Shown here in pieces: positions 1 through 7,499 of a DNA stretch of 20,856 nt (positions within the stretch are counted from its first letter, which is position 1; each line of letters opens with the position of its first letter). Origin of the DNA: Porticoccaceae bacterium (GTDB taxonomy: Bacteria > Pseudomonadota > Gammaproteobacteria > Pseudomonadales > Porticoccaceae). Below the pieces are notes generated by a model. It had not been told where the DNA came from. It was given only the letters and a program-made list of their open reading frames with translations, and searched no databases. The stretch lies in assembly GCA_019090225.1 (NCBI GenBank), contig JAHRWI010000180.1:1-20856 (forward strand), written 5' to 3'. A program made the translations under genes and the position numbers.

Positions 1-1
1 C

Positions 2-2404
2 GGCGATCCGGCTACCAGCAAAGGTCCGGTTGAGCGCGAGGTAAAGCGGATATTGACGCCCGGCACGGTCAGTGACGAAGCACTGCTTGATGATCGTCAG
101 GATAGCCTCCTGGTCGCGGTTATTTCAGATGGCAAGCACGACTCCGCTCCGGACTCGGACGGCGCCAGCCCCGAAGGCAGTCCCAAAACCAATCCCGAAA
201 CCAATCAATGTTTCGGCATAGCCTCCCTCGACATTAGCAGTGGCCACTTCAATATTCTTGAGGTAGACAAGCTCGACGCCTTGCTAGGTGAATTACAGCG
301 CCTGAGACCTGCTGAATTACTGGCTGATGAAGCCCTAGTTAAAACCGGACAATTGCAGCAGTTTCTCAGCCTGCGTACCTGCCCCGACTGGGAATTTGAT
401 CTTGATTCAGCCCAAAGGAGCCTATGCCAGCAATTTGGTGTCGCCGACCTATCCGGGTTTGGTTGTGATCAACTCACCCTGGCCCTACGCGCTGCAGGCT
501 GTTTGTTGAATTATGCGGCGGAAACTCAACGCAGCGCGCTGCCCCATATTCGCGCTATTCATCATGATCGCAGTGACGACAGCGTTATTCTCGATGCCGC
601 AACGCGACGTAACCTCGAAATAGACACCAGCACCTCTGCCAGCTCCACAAATCGCGGCGCAGACAGCCACGAACATACCTTGCTGGGGGTTATGGACAAC
701 ACCCACACTGCCATGGGCGGTCGGCTCTTGCGGCGCTGGTTGACTCGACCTTTGCGGGATCTAGAAACCCTCACTGCGCGGCAACAGAGCATCGCTGAGC
801 TACAGAGCGATTACCGCTACGAAGACTTAAGCGAATGCCTGGCAAACATCGGCGATATGGAACGCATTCTTGCACGTCTGGCCTTGCGTTCTGCCCGCCC
901 CCGGGATCTGATTCGCTTGCGGGATTCCCTTGCTGTGCTGCCACAATTGCAAACCCGGCTCACCGAACTCAACGAGCCGCTAAATAAAAAATTACAGGAG
1001 AAGATTTCCACCTTTCCCGACCAGGTGGCATTGCTCAATCGCGCGGTTTACGACAACCCGCCGGTAGTTATCCGGGAGGGCGGCGTAATTGCCGAGGGTT
1101 TTGATGATGAGCTGGACGAACTCCGCGCTATCAGCACCAATGCCAGCGGCTATCTGCTCGAACTTGAAGAAAGAGAGAAAGCTGAAACCGGCATTGCCTC
1201 GCTAAAAGTCGGCTACAACCGCGTCCATGGCTATTACATCGAAATCAGTAAAGGCCAGTCCGCCGAAGCCCCCGATCGCTATATTCGCAGACAAACCCTG
1301 AAAAATGCCGAACGCTACATCACCCCCGAACTGAAAACCTTTGAAGATAAAGCCCTCAGCGCCAAAAGCCGGGCCCTGGCTCGTGAGAAAGCCCTTTATG
1401 AATTATTGCTCGATCAGCTCAATGAAGCTTTCCAGGCACTTCAGGATTGCGCCACAGCCGTCGCCGAATTAGACGTCCTGGTTAACCTTGCCGAGCGGGC
1501 GATAAGCTTAAACTTTTGTCGCCCTGAGCTACTTGAAAAACCAGGCATCGCCATCACCGGCGGGCGTCACCCGGTAGTCGAACAAGTTCAGGACACGCCC
1601 TTTGTAGCCAACAACCTAATCCTCAATGACGAGCGGCGTATGCTGATTATTACCGGCCCCAACATGGGTGGTAAATCGACTTATATGCGCCAGGCCGCGC
1701 TCATTGTCCTGCTTGCTCACACGGGCAGTAGTGTTCCGGCAGAGACCGCCACGATTGGCATTGTCGACCGAATTTTTACCCGTATCGGTTCGTCTGATGA
1801 TCTAGCCGGAGGGCGCTCGACCTTTATGGTGGAGATGACCGAAACCGCCAATATTCTCCACAATGCCACCGACAAAAGCCTGGTCTTACTCGACGAAATC
1901 GGCCGAGGCACCAGCACTTTTGACGGCCTATCACTGGCCTGGGCCTGTGGCATTCACCTGGCTGAACAAATACACGCTTTCACCTTGTTTGCGACCCATT
2001 ACTTTGAACTCACCACCATGCCGGACAGTGCTCCCGGGGTTGCCAATGTTCATTTAACAGCCAGTGAGTATCAGAACCAAATCGTCTTCCTCCACGATGT
2101 TCAGGACGGCCCGGCAAGCCAGAGTTACGGAATCCAGGTGGCCAGATTAGCGGGCGTTCCGGATCAGGTCATCACCAATGCTCAGCAAGAATTGAGCAAG
2201 CTGGAAAATACCGCCCACCTGCTTAACAGCGTCGCTGTTGGTGACGAACAGCCCCAACAAAGCGATCTATTTGCCGCACCTACAAACACGGCCACAAATA
2301 AGGCACTGCTCAAAGCCCTAACCCAGATGAACCCCGACGACTTATCACCGAAAGCGGCTCTAGATACTCTTTATACATTGAAATCATTGCTTGAAGACCA
2401 ATGA
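2..2404 (+). CDS. mutS: DNA mismatch repair protein MutS (5' end outside window)
   Basis: MutS recognises mismatches and small loops and, as an ATP-driven sliding clamp, recruits MutL. The reading frame is open from base 2 and starts at the motif GDPATSKGPVER, which lies near residue 97 of E. coli MutS. The N-terminal mismatch-wedge Phe-x-Glu is therefore outside the window, and the TTG at 53 is not a start. Visible are the connector, lever and clamp domains, then the ATPase with Walker A GPNMGGKST (1655-1681), Walker B LVLLDE (from 1880) followed by IGRGTSTFDG, and the FATHYFEL segment. Near the C-terminus, QQSDLF resembles a beta-clamp binding motif. About 800 residues are visible against about 757 for the matching part of E. 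coli MutS; a Ser/Asp/Pro-rich loop in the connector domain (about 130-210) explains part of the excess. Identification is certain; only the start is missing. Confidence 0.97.
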   Translation, partial: GDPATSKGPVEREVKRILTPGTVSDEALLDDRQDSLLVAVISDGKHDSAPDSDGASPEGSPKTNPETNQCFGIASLDISSGHFNILEVDKLDALLGELQRLRPAELLADEALVKTGQLQQFLSLRTCPDWEFDLDSAQRSLCQQFGVADLSGFGCDQLTLALRAAGCLLNYAAETQRSALPHIRAIHHDRSDDSVILDAATRRNLEIDTSTSASSTNRGADSHEHTLLGVMDNTHTAMGGRLLRRWLTRPLRDLETLTARQQSIAELQSDYRYEDLSECLANIGDMERILARLALRSARPRDLIRLRDSLAVLPQLQTRLTELNEPLNKKLQEKISTFPDQVALLNRAVYDNPPVVIREGGVIAEGFDDELDELRAISTNASGYLLELEEREKAETGIASLKVGYNRVHGYYIEISKGQSAEAPDRYIRRQTLKNAERYITPELKTFEDKALSAKSRALAREKALYELLLDQLNEAFQALQDCATAVAELDVLVNLAERAISLNFCRPELLEKPGIAITGGRHPVVEQVQDTPFVANNLILNDERRMLIITGPNMGGKSTYMRQAALIVLLAHTGSSVPAETATIGIVDRIFTRIGSSDDLAGGRSTFMVEMTETANILHNATDKSLVLLDEIGRGTSTFDGLSLAWACGIHLAEQIHAFTLFATHYFELTTMPDSAPGVANVHLTASEYQNQIVFLHDVQDGPASQSYGIQVARLAGVPDQVITNAQQELSKLENTAHLLNSVAVGDEQPQQSDLFAAPTNTATNKALLKALTQMNPDDLSPKAALDTLYTLKSLLEDQ

Positions 2405-2491
2405 CTGGGCACAGGGTTTTCGCGAACTAAACCACTCGCATTGAGGCTATACAAGCGGGAATAACCTTAGTGGAAACCGGCACAAGGGGAA

Positions 2492-2521
2492 TTCACCAGA
2501 GCCGAACTATTCAGCTATAAT
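2492..2521 (+). promoter_or_regulatory. Candidate sigma-70 promoter of fdxA
   Basis: A perfect TATAAT (2516-2521) lies 18 bp downstream of TTCACC (2492-2497), which matches the -35 consensus at four of six positions. It sits in the mutS-fdxA gap and would give a leader of about 80 nt before fdxA. This suggests fdxA is transcribed separately from mutS. It is a pattern match only. Confidence 0.5.
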
Positions 2522-2610
2522 GCGCGCCACTTTTAAGGCTGGGCGTTCGCTCAAACATTCATCTAGCCGCTCATCTAGACGTACATCGAAAAACACGAGG
2601 AATTAGGATA

Positions 2611-2934
2611 ATGACGTTTATCGTCGGGGAAAACTGCATCAAATGTAAATATACCGATTGCGTAGAAGTATGCCCGGTAGATTGTTTTTATGAAGGACCC
2701 AACTTCCTCGTGATCCACCCCGATGAATGCATCGATTGCGCCCTGTGTGAACCGGAATGTCCGATTGAAGCAATTTATGCGGAAGACGAGATTCCCGAAG
2801 GTGAAGAAGTTTTTCTGGAGTTAAACGCTGAACTCGCCGATGTTTGGCCCAATATCACCATCCAAAAGGACGCGCCACCAGATGCTAAAGAATGGGAAGG
2901 CAAGCCCGGCAAACTGGCACTGCTAGAGCGCTAA
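2611..2934 (+). CDS. fdxA: Seven-iron ferredoxin FdxA ([3Fe-4S][4Fe-4S])
   Basis: Small cytoplasmic electron carrier of 107 residues, the usual length for Azotobacter ferredoxin I and Pseudomonas FdxA. The nine cysteines fall at 9, 12, 17, 21, 25, 40, 43, 46 and 50, the spacing of ferredoxin I, where the N-terminal set with its Cys-x4-Cys gap holds the 3Fe cluster and the CIDCALCEPECP block serves the 4Fe cluster. The long acidic C-terminal tail (ending WEGKPGKLALLER) is also typical of the family. A GAGGA ribosome site (2597-2601) precedes the ATG by 9 nt. The position directly after mutS is conserved in Pseudomonas. The electron donor and acceptor cannot be read from the sequence. Confidence 0.96.
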   Translation: MTFIVGENCIKCKYTDCVEVCPVDCFYEGPNFLVIHPDECIDCALCEPECPIEAIYAEDEIPEGEEVFLELNAELADVWPNITIQKDAPPDAKEWEGKPGKLALLER

Positions 2935-2957
2935 TCTGGCAGCAGATGTAACAGTAA

Positions 2958-3002
2958 GGAACAAGAGGAACAAGAGGAACAAGAGGAACAAGAGGAACAA
3001 AA
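2958..3002. repeat. 9-bp tandem repeat (GGAACAAGA, about 5 copies)
   Basis: Four exact copies of GGAACAAGA run from 2958 to 2993, followed by a fifth with a single mismatch (2994-3002). The array lies between the convergent 3' ends of fdxA and rpoS, outside both reading frames. The uninterrupted copies suggest recent expansion by slippage. No clear hairpin terminator for either gene is visible next to it. Confidence 0.93.
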
Positions 3003-3056
3003 ATGCAGGCTAATCCGGGTTGAGACAAGCTGAGTGGGCATCACCCGGCCTGCCAC

Positions 3057-3998
3057 TTACTCGCCAAACAGAACATCGCTATCAATACCCTTACGCTGCA
3101 ATGATGTTCGTAACACAGCCAGGGCTTCTATTTGAATCTGTCTCACCCGCTCACGGGTTAAACCCACTGCCTTACCCACCTGCTCAAGGGTCGACATATC
3201 GTAACCCCGCAGGCCAAAACGGCGAGCCAGCACCTCCTGCTGCTTGGCCGTCAAACACTCAAGCACCGCTTCGAGAGTGGCATTGATATTGTCGCCCTCC
3301 GCCACGCTGTCCGGGCGCTCGCCACCGACATCAACGATAGAATCGACCAGCGTCCGACCATCGTCACCAATCGAGATATCTACCGAACCGACCCGCTCAT
3401 TCAAGCGCATGATTCGCAATACATCAGCCGGACTCTTCTCCAGATAATCAGCTATCTCTTGTGCGGAAGGCTGATGATCCATCTTCTGCGCCAATTCCCG
3501 GGAGGTCCTCAAATACTTGTTCAACTCCTTCACCACGTGCACCGGCAGGCGAATAGTCCGAGTCTGATTCATCAGACCGCGCTCGATATTTTGGCGGATC
3601 CACCAGGTAGCGTAGGTCGAAAAGCGAAAGCCGAGATCGGGGTTGAATTTTTCTACCGCACGAATCAAACCGAGATTCCCCTCCTCGATTAAATCGAGCA
3701 GAGTAAGGCCACGATTGACATAGCGCCGAGCAATCTTAACCACCAGGCGCAGATTACTTTCAATCATCCTCTGGCGGGATGCCTCGTCACCTTCCCGGGC
3801 CTGACTTGCGTAGAAGACTTCTTCCTGCGCCGATAGCAGAGGCGTATAACCGATTTCCTTCAAGTACAAGCTAGCAACATCAATCGCTCGTCCTGAATTG
3901 CCTTTGCTAGCTCCTTCTAAAGCATGTTCCTGAGCGCCTCTGGTTCTAACACCACTGGGTCTATTTTGCGATGTACGTCGCGACGTAGTTTGTGACAT
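3057..3998 (-). CDS. rpoS: RNA polymerase sigma factor RpoS (sigma-38)
   Basis: Alternative sigma factor for stationary phase and the general stress response. The 313-residue protein has region 1.2 (DVASLYLKEIGYTPLL), region 2 with MIESNLRLVVKIARRYVNRGL and FRFSTYATWWIRQ, and region 4.2 with a helix-turn-helix (about 269-293, GLTRERVRQIQIEAL). Overall it matches RpoS rather than RpoD or RpoH, including the LPVHVVKELN stretch whose Lys157 corresponds to E. coli Lys173, the residue linked to -13C recognition. Within region 2.4 it reads NIERGLMNQ where RpoS usually has TIERAIMNQ. I chose the ATG at 3998 because GGAGG (4003-4007) precedes it by 4 nt; a GTG at 4013 would add five residues but would overlap that site. 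Unlike the usual arrangement, nlpD is not upstream. Confidence 0.95.
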   Translation of the reverse strand: MSQTTSRRTSQNRPSGVRTRGAQEHALEGASKGNSGRAIDVASLYLKEIGYTPLLSAQEEVFYASQAREGDEASRQRMIESNLRLVVKIARRYVNRGLTLLDLIEEGNLGLIRAVEKFNPDLGFRFSTYATWWIRQNIERGLMNQTRTIRLPVHVVKELNKYLRTSRELAQKMDHQPSAQEIADYLEKSPADVLRIMRLNERVGSVDISIGDDGRTLVDSIVDVGGERPDSVAEGDNINATLEAVLECLTAKQQEVLARRFGLRGYDMSTLEQVGKAVGLTRERVRQIQIEALAVLRTSLQRKGIDSDVLFGE

Positions 3999-4436
3999 AG
4001 CGCCTCCATTCACTGCCCCGTTTTATTATTGTTGGGAATCAGATTCGAACCACGTTGCCACTATAGTTAGCCTATCGCAAGCACTATTTCACCGTAAGCA
4101 ATTGATTTTTAATTTAAAAAACATCAATAGTTAATTGTTTTTATTCATGTTTTATACAATTAAAGACCAAATGAATAAACCTTTAGTATCACTACCGACT
4201 ATCGACATCTGCTCACCCGCTTTAAACACGTCACATGCGTTAATTGATAACGCTCTATTGTGGACATGGCGACCACGGAAAACGGTAGTAAATAATAAGT
4301 AATCGATAATGAAGACTCTATCAATGAATACCTTTTGTCTGTCATGAAAATTTAGTCCTATTAGCATCCCAAGCACACACTGCTGACGAGGGTACTGATA
4401 CAATCCCGCCCCCTTAAAATCAGTTGTCTTCGCCCC
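3999..4436. other. AT-rich divergent intergenic region, rpoS / rep
   Basis: No credible gene is present in these 438 bp. The one longer reading frame (minus, 4152-4478) overlaps the start of rep, has no ribosome site and resembles no family. The part nearest rpoS (about 4080-4170) is very A/T rich, with A- and T-tracts, and on the minus strand a TATAGT box lies at about 4060-4065 without a good -35. Both the rpoS and rep promoters must be here if the genes are not served from further away. Confidence 0.7.
4396..4404 (+). promoter_or_regulatory. Candidate extended -10 promoter of rep
   Basis: TGATACAAT gives an extended -10 (TG-n-TACAAT) with no recognisable -35, as expected for that promoter class. 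A start site near 4411 would leave a leader of only about 25 nt before the rep TTG codon. It is a pattern match only. Confidence 0.4.
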
Positions 4437-6587
4437 TTGACCAACCTCAATCCACCCCAGCGCCAGGCCATCCACCATATCAGCGGGCCATTGCTGGTAC
4501 TTGCCGGCGCAGGCAGCGGCAAAACCAGCGTTATCACCAACAAAATTGCCTATTTAGTTGAACAGTGCGATATGCCCGCGAGACACATCGCCGCGGTGAC
4601 CTTTACCAACAAGGCCGCACGGGAGATGAAACAACGGGTCTCAGCCCTGATCAAAGGCAAGATGGCCCGCGGGCTGACCGTCTCGACCTTTCACAATCTG
4701 GGCCTGAATATCATTCGCCTGGAGAGTAAAACACTGGGCTATAAACCAGGCTTTTCTATTTTTGATCAGGAGGATGCCCGGAGCCTGCTCAAAGAGTTAA
4801 TGGTTCGCGATGGCGATATCGACACCGATCACATTGATCTGGTGCAGAACCAGGTCTCCTCCTGGAAGAATTCCCTGATTGCCCCAGATCGGGCCTTATC
4901 ACTGGCAGAAACTGGCGGCGAACAAACCATCGCTGTGGTTTATCAGCACTACCAGCAAGCGCTTAAAACCTACAATGCGGTGGATTTTGATGATTTAATT
5001 TTAATCCCCACCACTTTATTTCGTGAGCACCCGCATATTCTTGAAAAGTGGCAACTGCGGATTCGTTATTTACTGGTCGATGAATATCAGGACACCAACC
5101 TGGCTCAGTACGAGCTGGTCAAACTACTCGCGGGCCAACGTGAAAATCTCACGGTGGTTGGTGATGACGATCAATCTATTTATGCCTGGCGGGGTGCGCG
5201 CCCGGAAAACCTAGCCCAACTGAGTAGCGACTTCCCCCATCTCGATGTCATTAAGCTCGAACAAAATTACCGCTCTACGGCCCGTATTCTGCGCGCCGCC
5301 AATACGCTGATCGCTAACAATCCCCATGTCTTCGAAAAAGCCTTATGGTGTGACATTGGCCTCGGCGATCCAATTCGGATTATTCGTTGTGCCAATGAAG
5401 ATGCTGAGACCGAGCGGGTGGTCAACGACATTATCGAACAGCGCCTGCGGCGTCGCTGTCATTACCGGGATTTCGCGGTGCTTTATCGTGGTAATCACCA
5501 GGCCAAGTTGCTGGAGTTAAAGCTACAAACTCAAGCTATTCCCTACCAGCTCAGTGGCGGCACATCTTTTTATGCGCGCACCGAAATCAAAGACATCATG
5601 GCCTACCTGCGCCTGTTGGTGAACCCGGATGACGACAATGCCTTCCTGCGCATTATCAACACCCCAAGGCGGCAGATTGGCCACGGTACACTTGAAAAAC
5701 TGGCCACCTACGCCACCCAACGAGAGCTGTCCTTATTTGCCGCTATCGGAGAATTAGGGCTTCGTGAAAATGTCCCCGCGACCAACCTTAAGCATTTGGA
5801 AAGTTTTAAAACCTGGTTTGAAAAGGTCACCGAAAACTGCATGGGCAACGAACCCATACGGGCAATTCGCGAGTTAATCACCGATATCGATTACGAAGCC
5901 TGGTTGCACCAGAACGCTACCAGCAATTCTGTCGCTGCAAACCGCATGAAAAATGTTGATTTACTGGTCGACCAATTGCGTAATGTGCTCGGCGGCAATA
6001 ATACGCAATCGACCCAGGACACTGACGACGAAGACCTTGCAGAAAAAACCGATGACTGGCCCGAGACAGATTCAAGCGTCTCAAGGGAACTGAGCGAAGA
6101 AGCTAATGATCCTGATATAACGATGGATGCCGACCTTAATATGGAAACCGACATCAGCATAGAAGACGCCATCGCCAAGTTGGTGTTACGGGACATTCTC
6201 GATCGACAGGAAGAAGAATCCGCCGATGACAAAGTGCAGCTCATGACCTTGCACGCCGCCAAAGGCCTCGAATTCCCCCATGTATTTTTAATGGGTATGG
6301 AAGAAAACCTCCTCCCCCACCGCAACAGTATCGACGAAGGCAATATCGAAGAGGAACGTCGCCTCGCCTACGTGGGCATCACCCGCGCCCGTCAAACCCT
6401 CACCTTGACCCTGGCCGCCCGGCGCAAGCAGTTCGGCGAAACGTTCCAAACCACACCTAGTCGCTTTCTGGAAGAAATACCCGCAGATGACGTTGAGCGA
6501 GAAGGCTTTGGCGAGGAAGTATCTGAGGAACTAAAAAAACAAAAAGGCCAACAATCTCTGTCCGCCTTGAAAAACTTATTTGATTAA
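4437..6587 (+). CDS. rep: ATP-dependent DNA helicase Rep (superfamily 1, 3'-5')
   Basis: Rep unwinds DNA 3' to 5' and clears protein roadblocks ahead of the replication fork. The 716-residue protein shows the SF1A motifs in order: Walker A LAGAGSGKT (about 22-30), AVTFTNKAAREMKQR, the DEYQDTN Walker B, GDDDQSIYAWRGA, LEQNYRS, and near the end VQLMTLHAAKGLEFPHV and EERRLAYVGITRA. The ARHIAAVTFTNKAAREM context and the similarity to E. coli Rep along its whole length favour Rep over UvrD or PcrA. E. coli Rep has 673 residues; most of the excess is a very acidic insertion (about 5991-6160) just before the motif V segment. The start is a TTG that gives an N-terminus matching E. coli (MTNLNP versus MRLNP), with no purine-rich ribosome site upstream. 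It is divergent from rpoS. Confidence 0.94.
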   Translation: MTNLNPPQRQAIHHISGPLLVLAGAGSGKTSVITNKIAYLVEQCDMPARHIAAVTFTNKAAREMKQRVSALIKGKMARGLTVSTFHNLGLNIIRLESKTLGYKPGFSIFDQEDARSLLKELMVRDGDIDTDHIDLVQNQVSSWKNSLIAPDRALSLAETGGEQTIAVVYQHYQQALKTYNAVDFDDLILIPTTLFREHPHILEKWQLRIRYLLVDEYQDTNLAQYELVKLLAGQRENLTVVGDDDQSIYAWRGARPENLAQLSSDFPHLDVIKLEQNYRSTARILRAANTLIANNPHVFEKALWCDIGLGDPIRIIRCANEDAETERVVNDIIEQRLRRRCHYRDFAVLYRGNHQAKLLELKLQTQAIPYQLSGGTSFYARTEIKDIMAYLRLLVNPDDDNAFLRIINTPRRQIGHGTLEKLATYATQRELSLFAAIGELGLRENVPATNLKHLESFKTWFEKVTENCMGNEPIRAIRELITDIDYEAWLHQNATSNSVAANRMKNVDLLVDQLRNVLGGNNTQSTQDTDDEDLAEKTDDWPETDSSVSRELSEEANDPDITMDADLNMETDISIEDAIAKLVLRDILDRQEEESADDKVQLMTLHAAKGLEFPHVFLMGMEENLLPHRNSIDEGNIEEERRLAYVGITRARQTLTLTLAARRKQFGETFQTTPSRFLEEIPADDVEREGFGEEVSEELKKQKGQQSLSALKNLFD

Positions 6588-6675
6588 AAACCCCTTTAGA
6601 TATCGCCCATTAAAATGATAAATAATTTATAGCGATAGCATACTGAATCTTTGCCAGGCTTTTCTCTATCTGCAA

Positions 6676-6741
6676 TCTACCTGTGGTCTACCTGAAAAAT
6701 ATTATCCTCTATTGACATTAGTCATTTGCATTATCTACCTG
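6676..6741. repeat. Three direct copies of TCTACCTG upstream of cytochrome c gene
   Basis: TCTACCTG occurs at 6676-6683, 6687-6694 and 6734-6741. The first two are 11 bp apart, about one helical turn. A perfect TTGACA (6712-6717) lies between the second and third copies, though no good -10 sits at the right distance. The 213-bp gap after rep has no other feature that I can support. The array could be regulator half-sites or chance. Confidence 0.5.
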
Positions 6742-6800
6742 CCGGTCGTAACCTGAGAAGGCAACATAGCAGCAGTTAACTAAATCAAGAGAATAATATT

Positions 6801-7280
6801 ATGGATAAACTAGCTGATATTCACACTTACATTCAAAACGACGGCGTCAAAACGAGCTTTGGCTCAAAATTAAAACCCATCTTTAAAGGCCTCGCTCTGG
6901 GTCTGTCTGTAGGGGCTTCCGCATTTGTATTTGCAGAAGAAGCCAAACCAGAACCCGGGGAGGCCGACTTTATGAATTACTGCGCCTCGTGCCATGGTGT
7001 TACAGGTGAAGGGAATGGGCCAGTGGCTGGCTCACTGAAAAATAGACCACCAGATTTAACCTATCTGCATCAACAGGAAACTGATGGCGCGTTCCCCTAT
7101 AAGCGAGTGCTCAGTATTATCGAAGGTAGTCCAGATCACGATAAAAACATTCGCACCCACGGACCGGCAGATATGCCCGTGTGGGGTAAGGTGATTTATG
7201 AAGACAGTGGCGAACAAGAAGCTGTAACCAGGGCTCGACTAAGGGCATTGACCAACTACGTAAAGTCAATCCAGAAGTAG
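6801..7280 (+). CDS. Secreted monohaem c-type cytochrome
   Basis: Predicted 159-residue periplasmic electron carrier. One haem-binding CASCH motif is at 61-65, and MPVWG (Met125) is the likely sixth ligand, the class I cytochrome c arrangement. The export signal is unusual: about 30 mostly polar residues precede the hydrophobic core (LALGLSVGASAFVFA), with likely cleavage after Ala45 before EEAKPE. No internal start would shorten it, and the purine-rich AAGAGAA lies 8 nt before the ATG. The segment NRPPDLTYL after the haem site is common among stand-alone cytochromes c of this type. No oxidase or dehydrogenase is adjacent, so the redox partner is unknown. Confidence 0.88.
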   Translation: MDKLADIHTYIQNDGVKTSFGSKLKPIFKGLALGLSVGASAFVFAEEAKPEPGEADFMNYCASCHGVTGEGNGPVAGSLKNRPPDLTYLHQQETDGAFPYKRVLSIIEGSPDHDKNIRTHGPADMPVWGKVIYEDSGEQEAVTRARLRALTNYVKSIQK

Positions 7281-7309
7281 GCGCTTTACATAAGGCCTTT
7301 ATATAAACT

Positions 7310-7412
7310 CCTTCTTTCTTTGGCTCTAGCGGACTGAGACCCTAGCGGGCTTTGGTTTTACCAGACTGGGCCTCTAGCGGAATCATCAACTCGGTCTTCC
7401 AGAGAAAGAAGG
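7310..7412. repeat. 14-bp inverted repeat enclosing three CTAGCGG repeats
   Basis: The arms 7310-7323 (CCTTCTTTCTTTGG) and 7399-7412 (CCAGAGAAAGAAGG) are complementary at 13 of 14 positions and lie 75 bp apart. Between them the core CTAGCGG occurs three times (within 7324-7333, 7340-7349 and 7371-7381). The block fills most of the gap between the cytochrome and ferritin genes. The far-apart arms make a simple terminator unlikely; a miniature element or its remnant is possible. It contains no reading frame. Confidence 0.6.
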
Positions 7413-7440
7413 GGACGGTAATAAGTCTAAAATAAATAAT

Positions 7441-7453
7441 CGCAATATTTGCG
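7441..7453. promoter_or_regulatory. Dyad and related repeats upstream of ftnA
   Basis: CGCAATATTTGCG is a 13-bp dyad with arms CGCAA/TTGCG. It is followed by three related words ending in GCATA: TTTGCGCATAC (about 7448), TTTGTGCATAC (about 7462) and TTTGCATATAA (about 7476), roughly 14 bp apart. They sit directly upstream of the ftnA ribosome site, so an operator role is plausible. The match to a canonical Fur box is poor. Confidence 0.4.
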
Positions 7454-7499
7454 CATACGTTTTTGTGCATACCTATTTGCATATAAACCGGAGAGTGAA

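Noticed and set aside
53..55. TTG as the start of mutS
   Set aside because: The frame is open to the window edge and already encodes conserved MutS residues before it.
4030..4060. GGTTCGAATC on the minus strand, resembling a tRNA T-arm
   Set aside because: The flanking bases cannot form the T-stem, and there is no acceptor, D or anticodon arm nearby.
4081..4140. A/T-rich near-palindromes (CAATTGAT / ATCAATAG) as a regulator site or hairpin
   Set aside because: Arms match poorly once aligned; such similarity is expected by chance in A/T-rich sequence.
4152..4478. 108-codon minus-strand reading frame between rpoS and rep
   Set aside because: It overlaps the 5' end of rep in antisense, lacks a ribosome site, and its product resembles no family.
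7449..7499. N-terminal extension of ferritin from an upstream start
   Set aside because: The ATG at 7500 has a good ribosome site, and all ferritin ligands then match E. coli numbering exactly.
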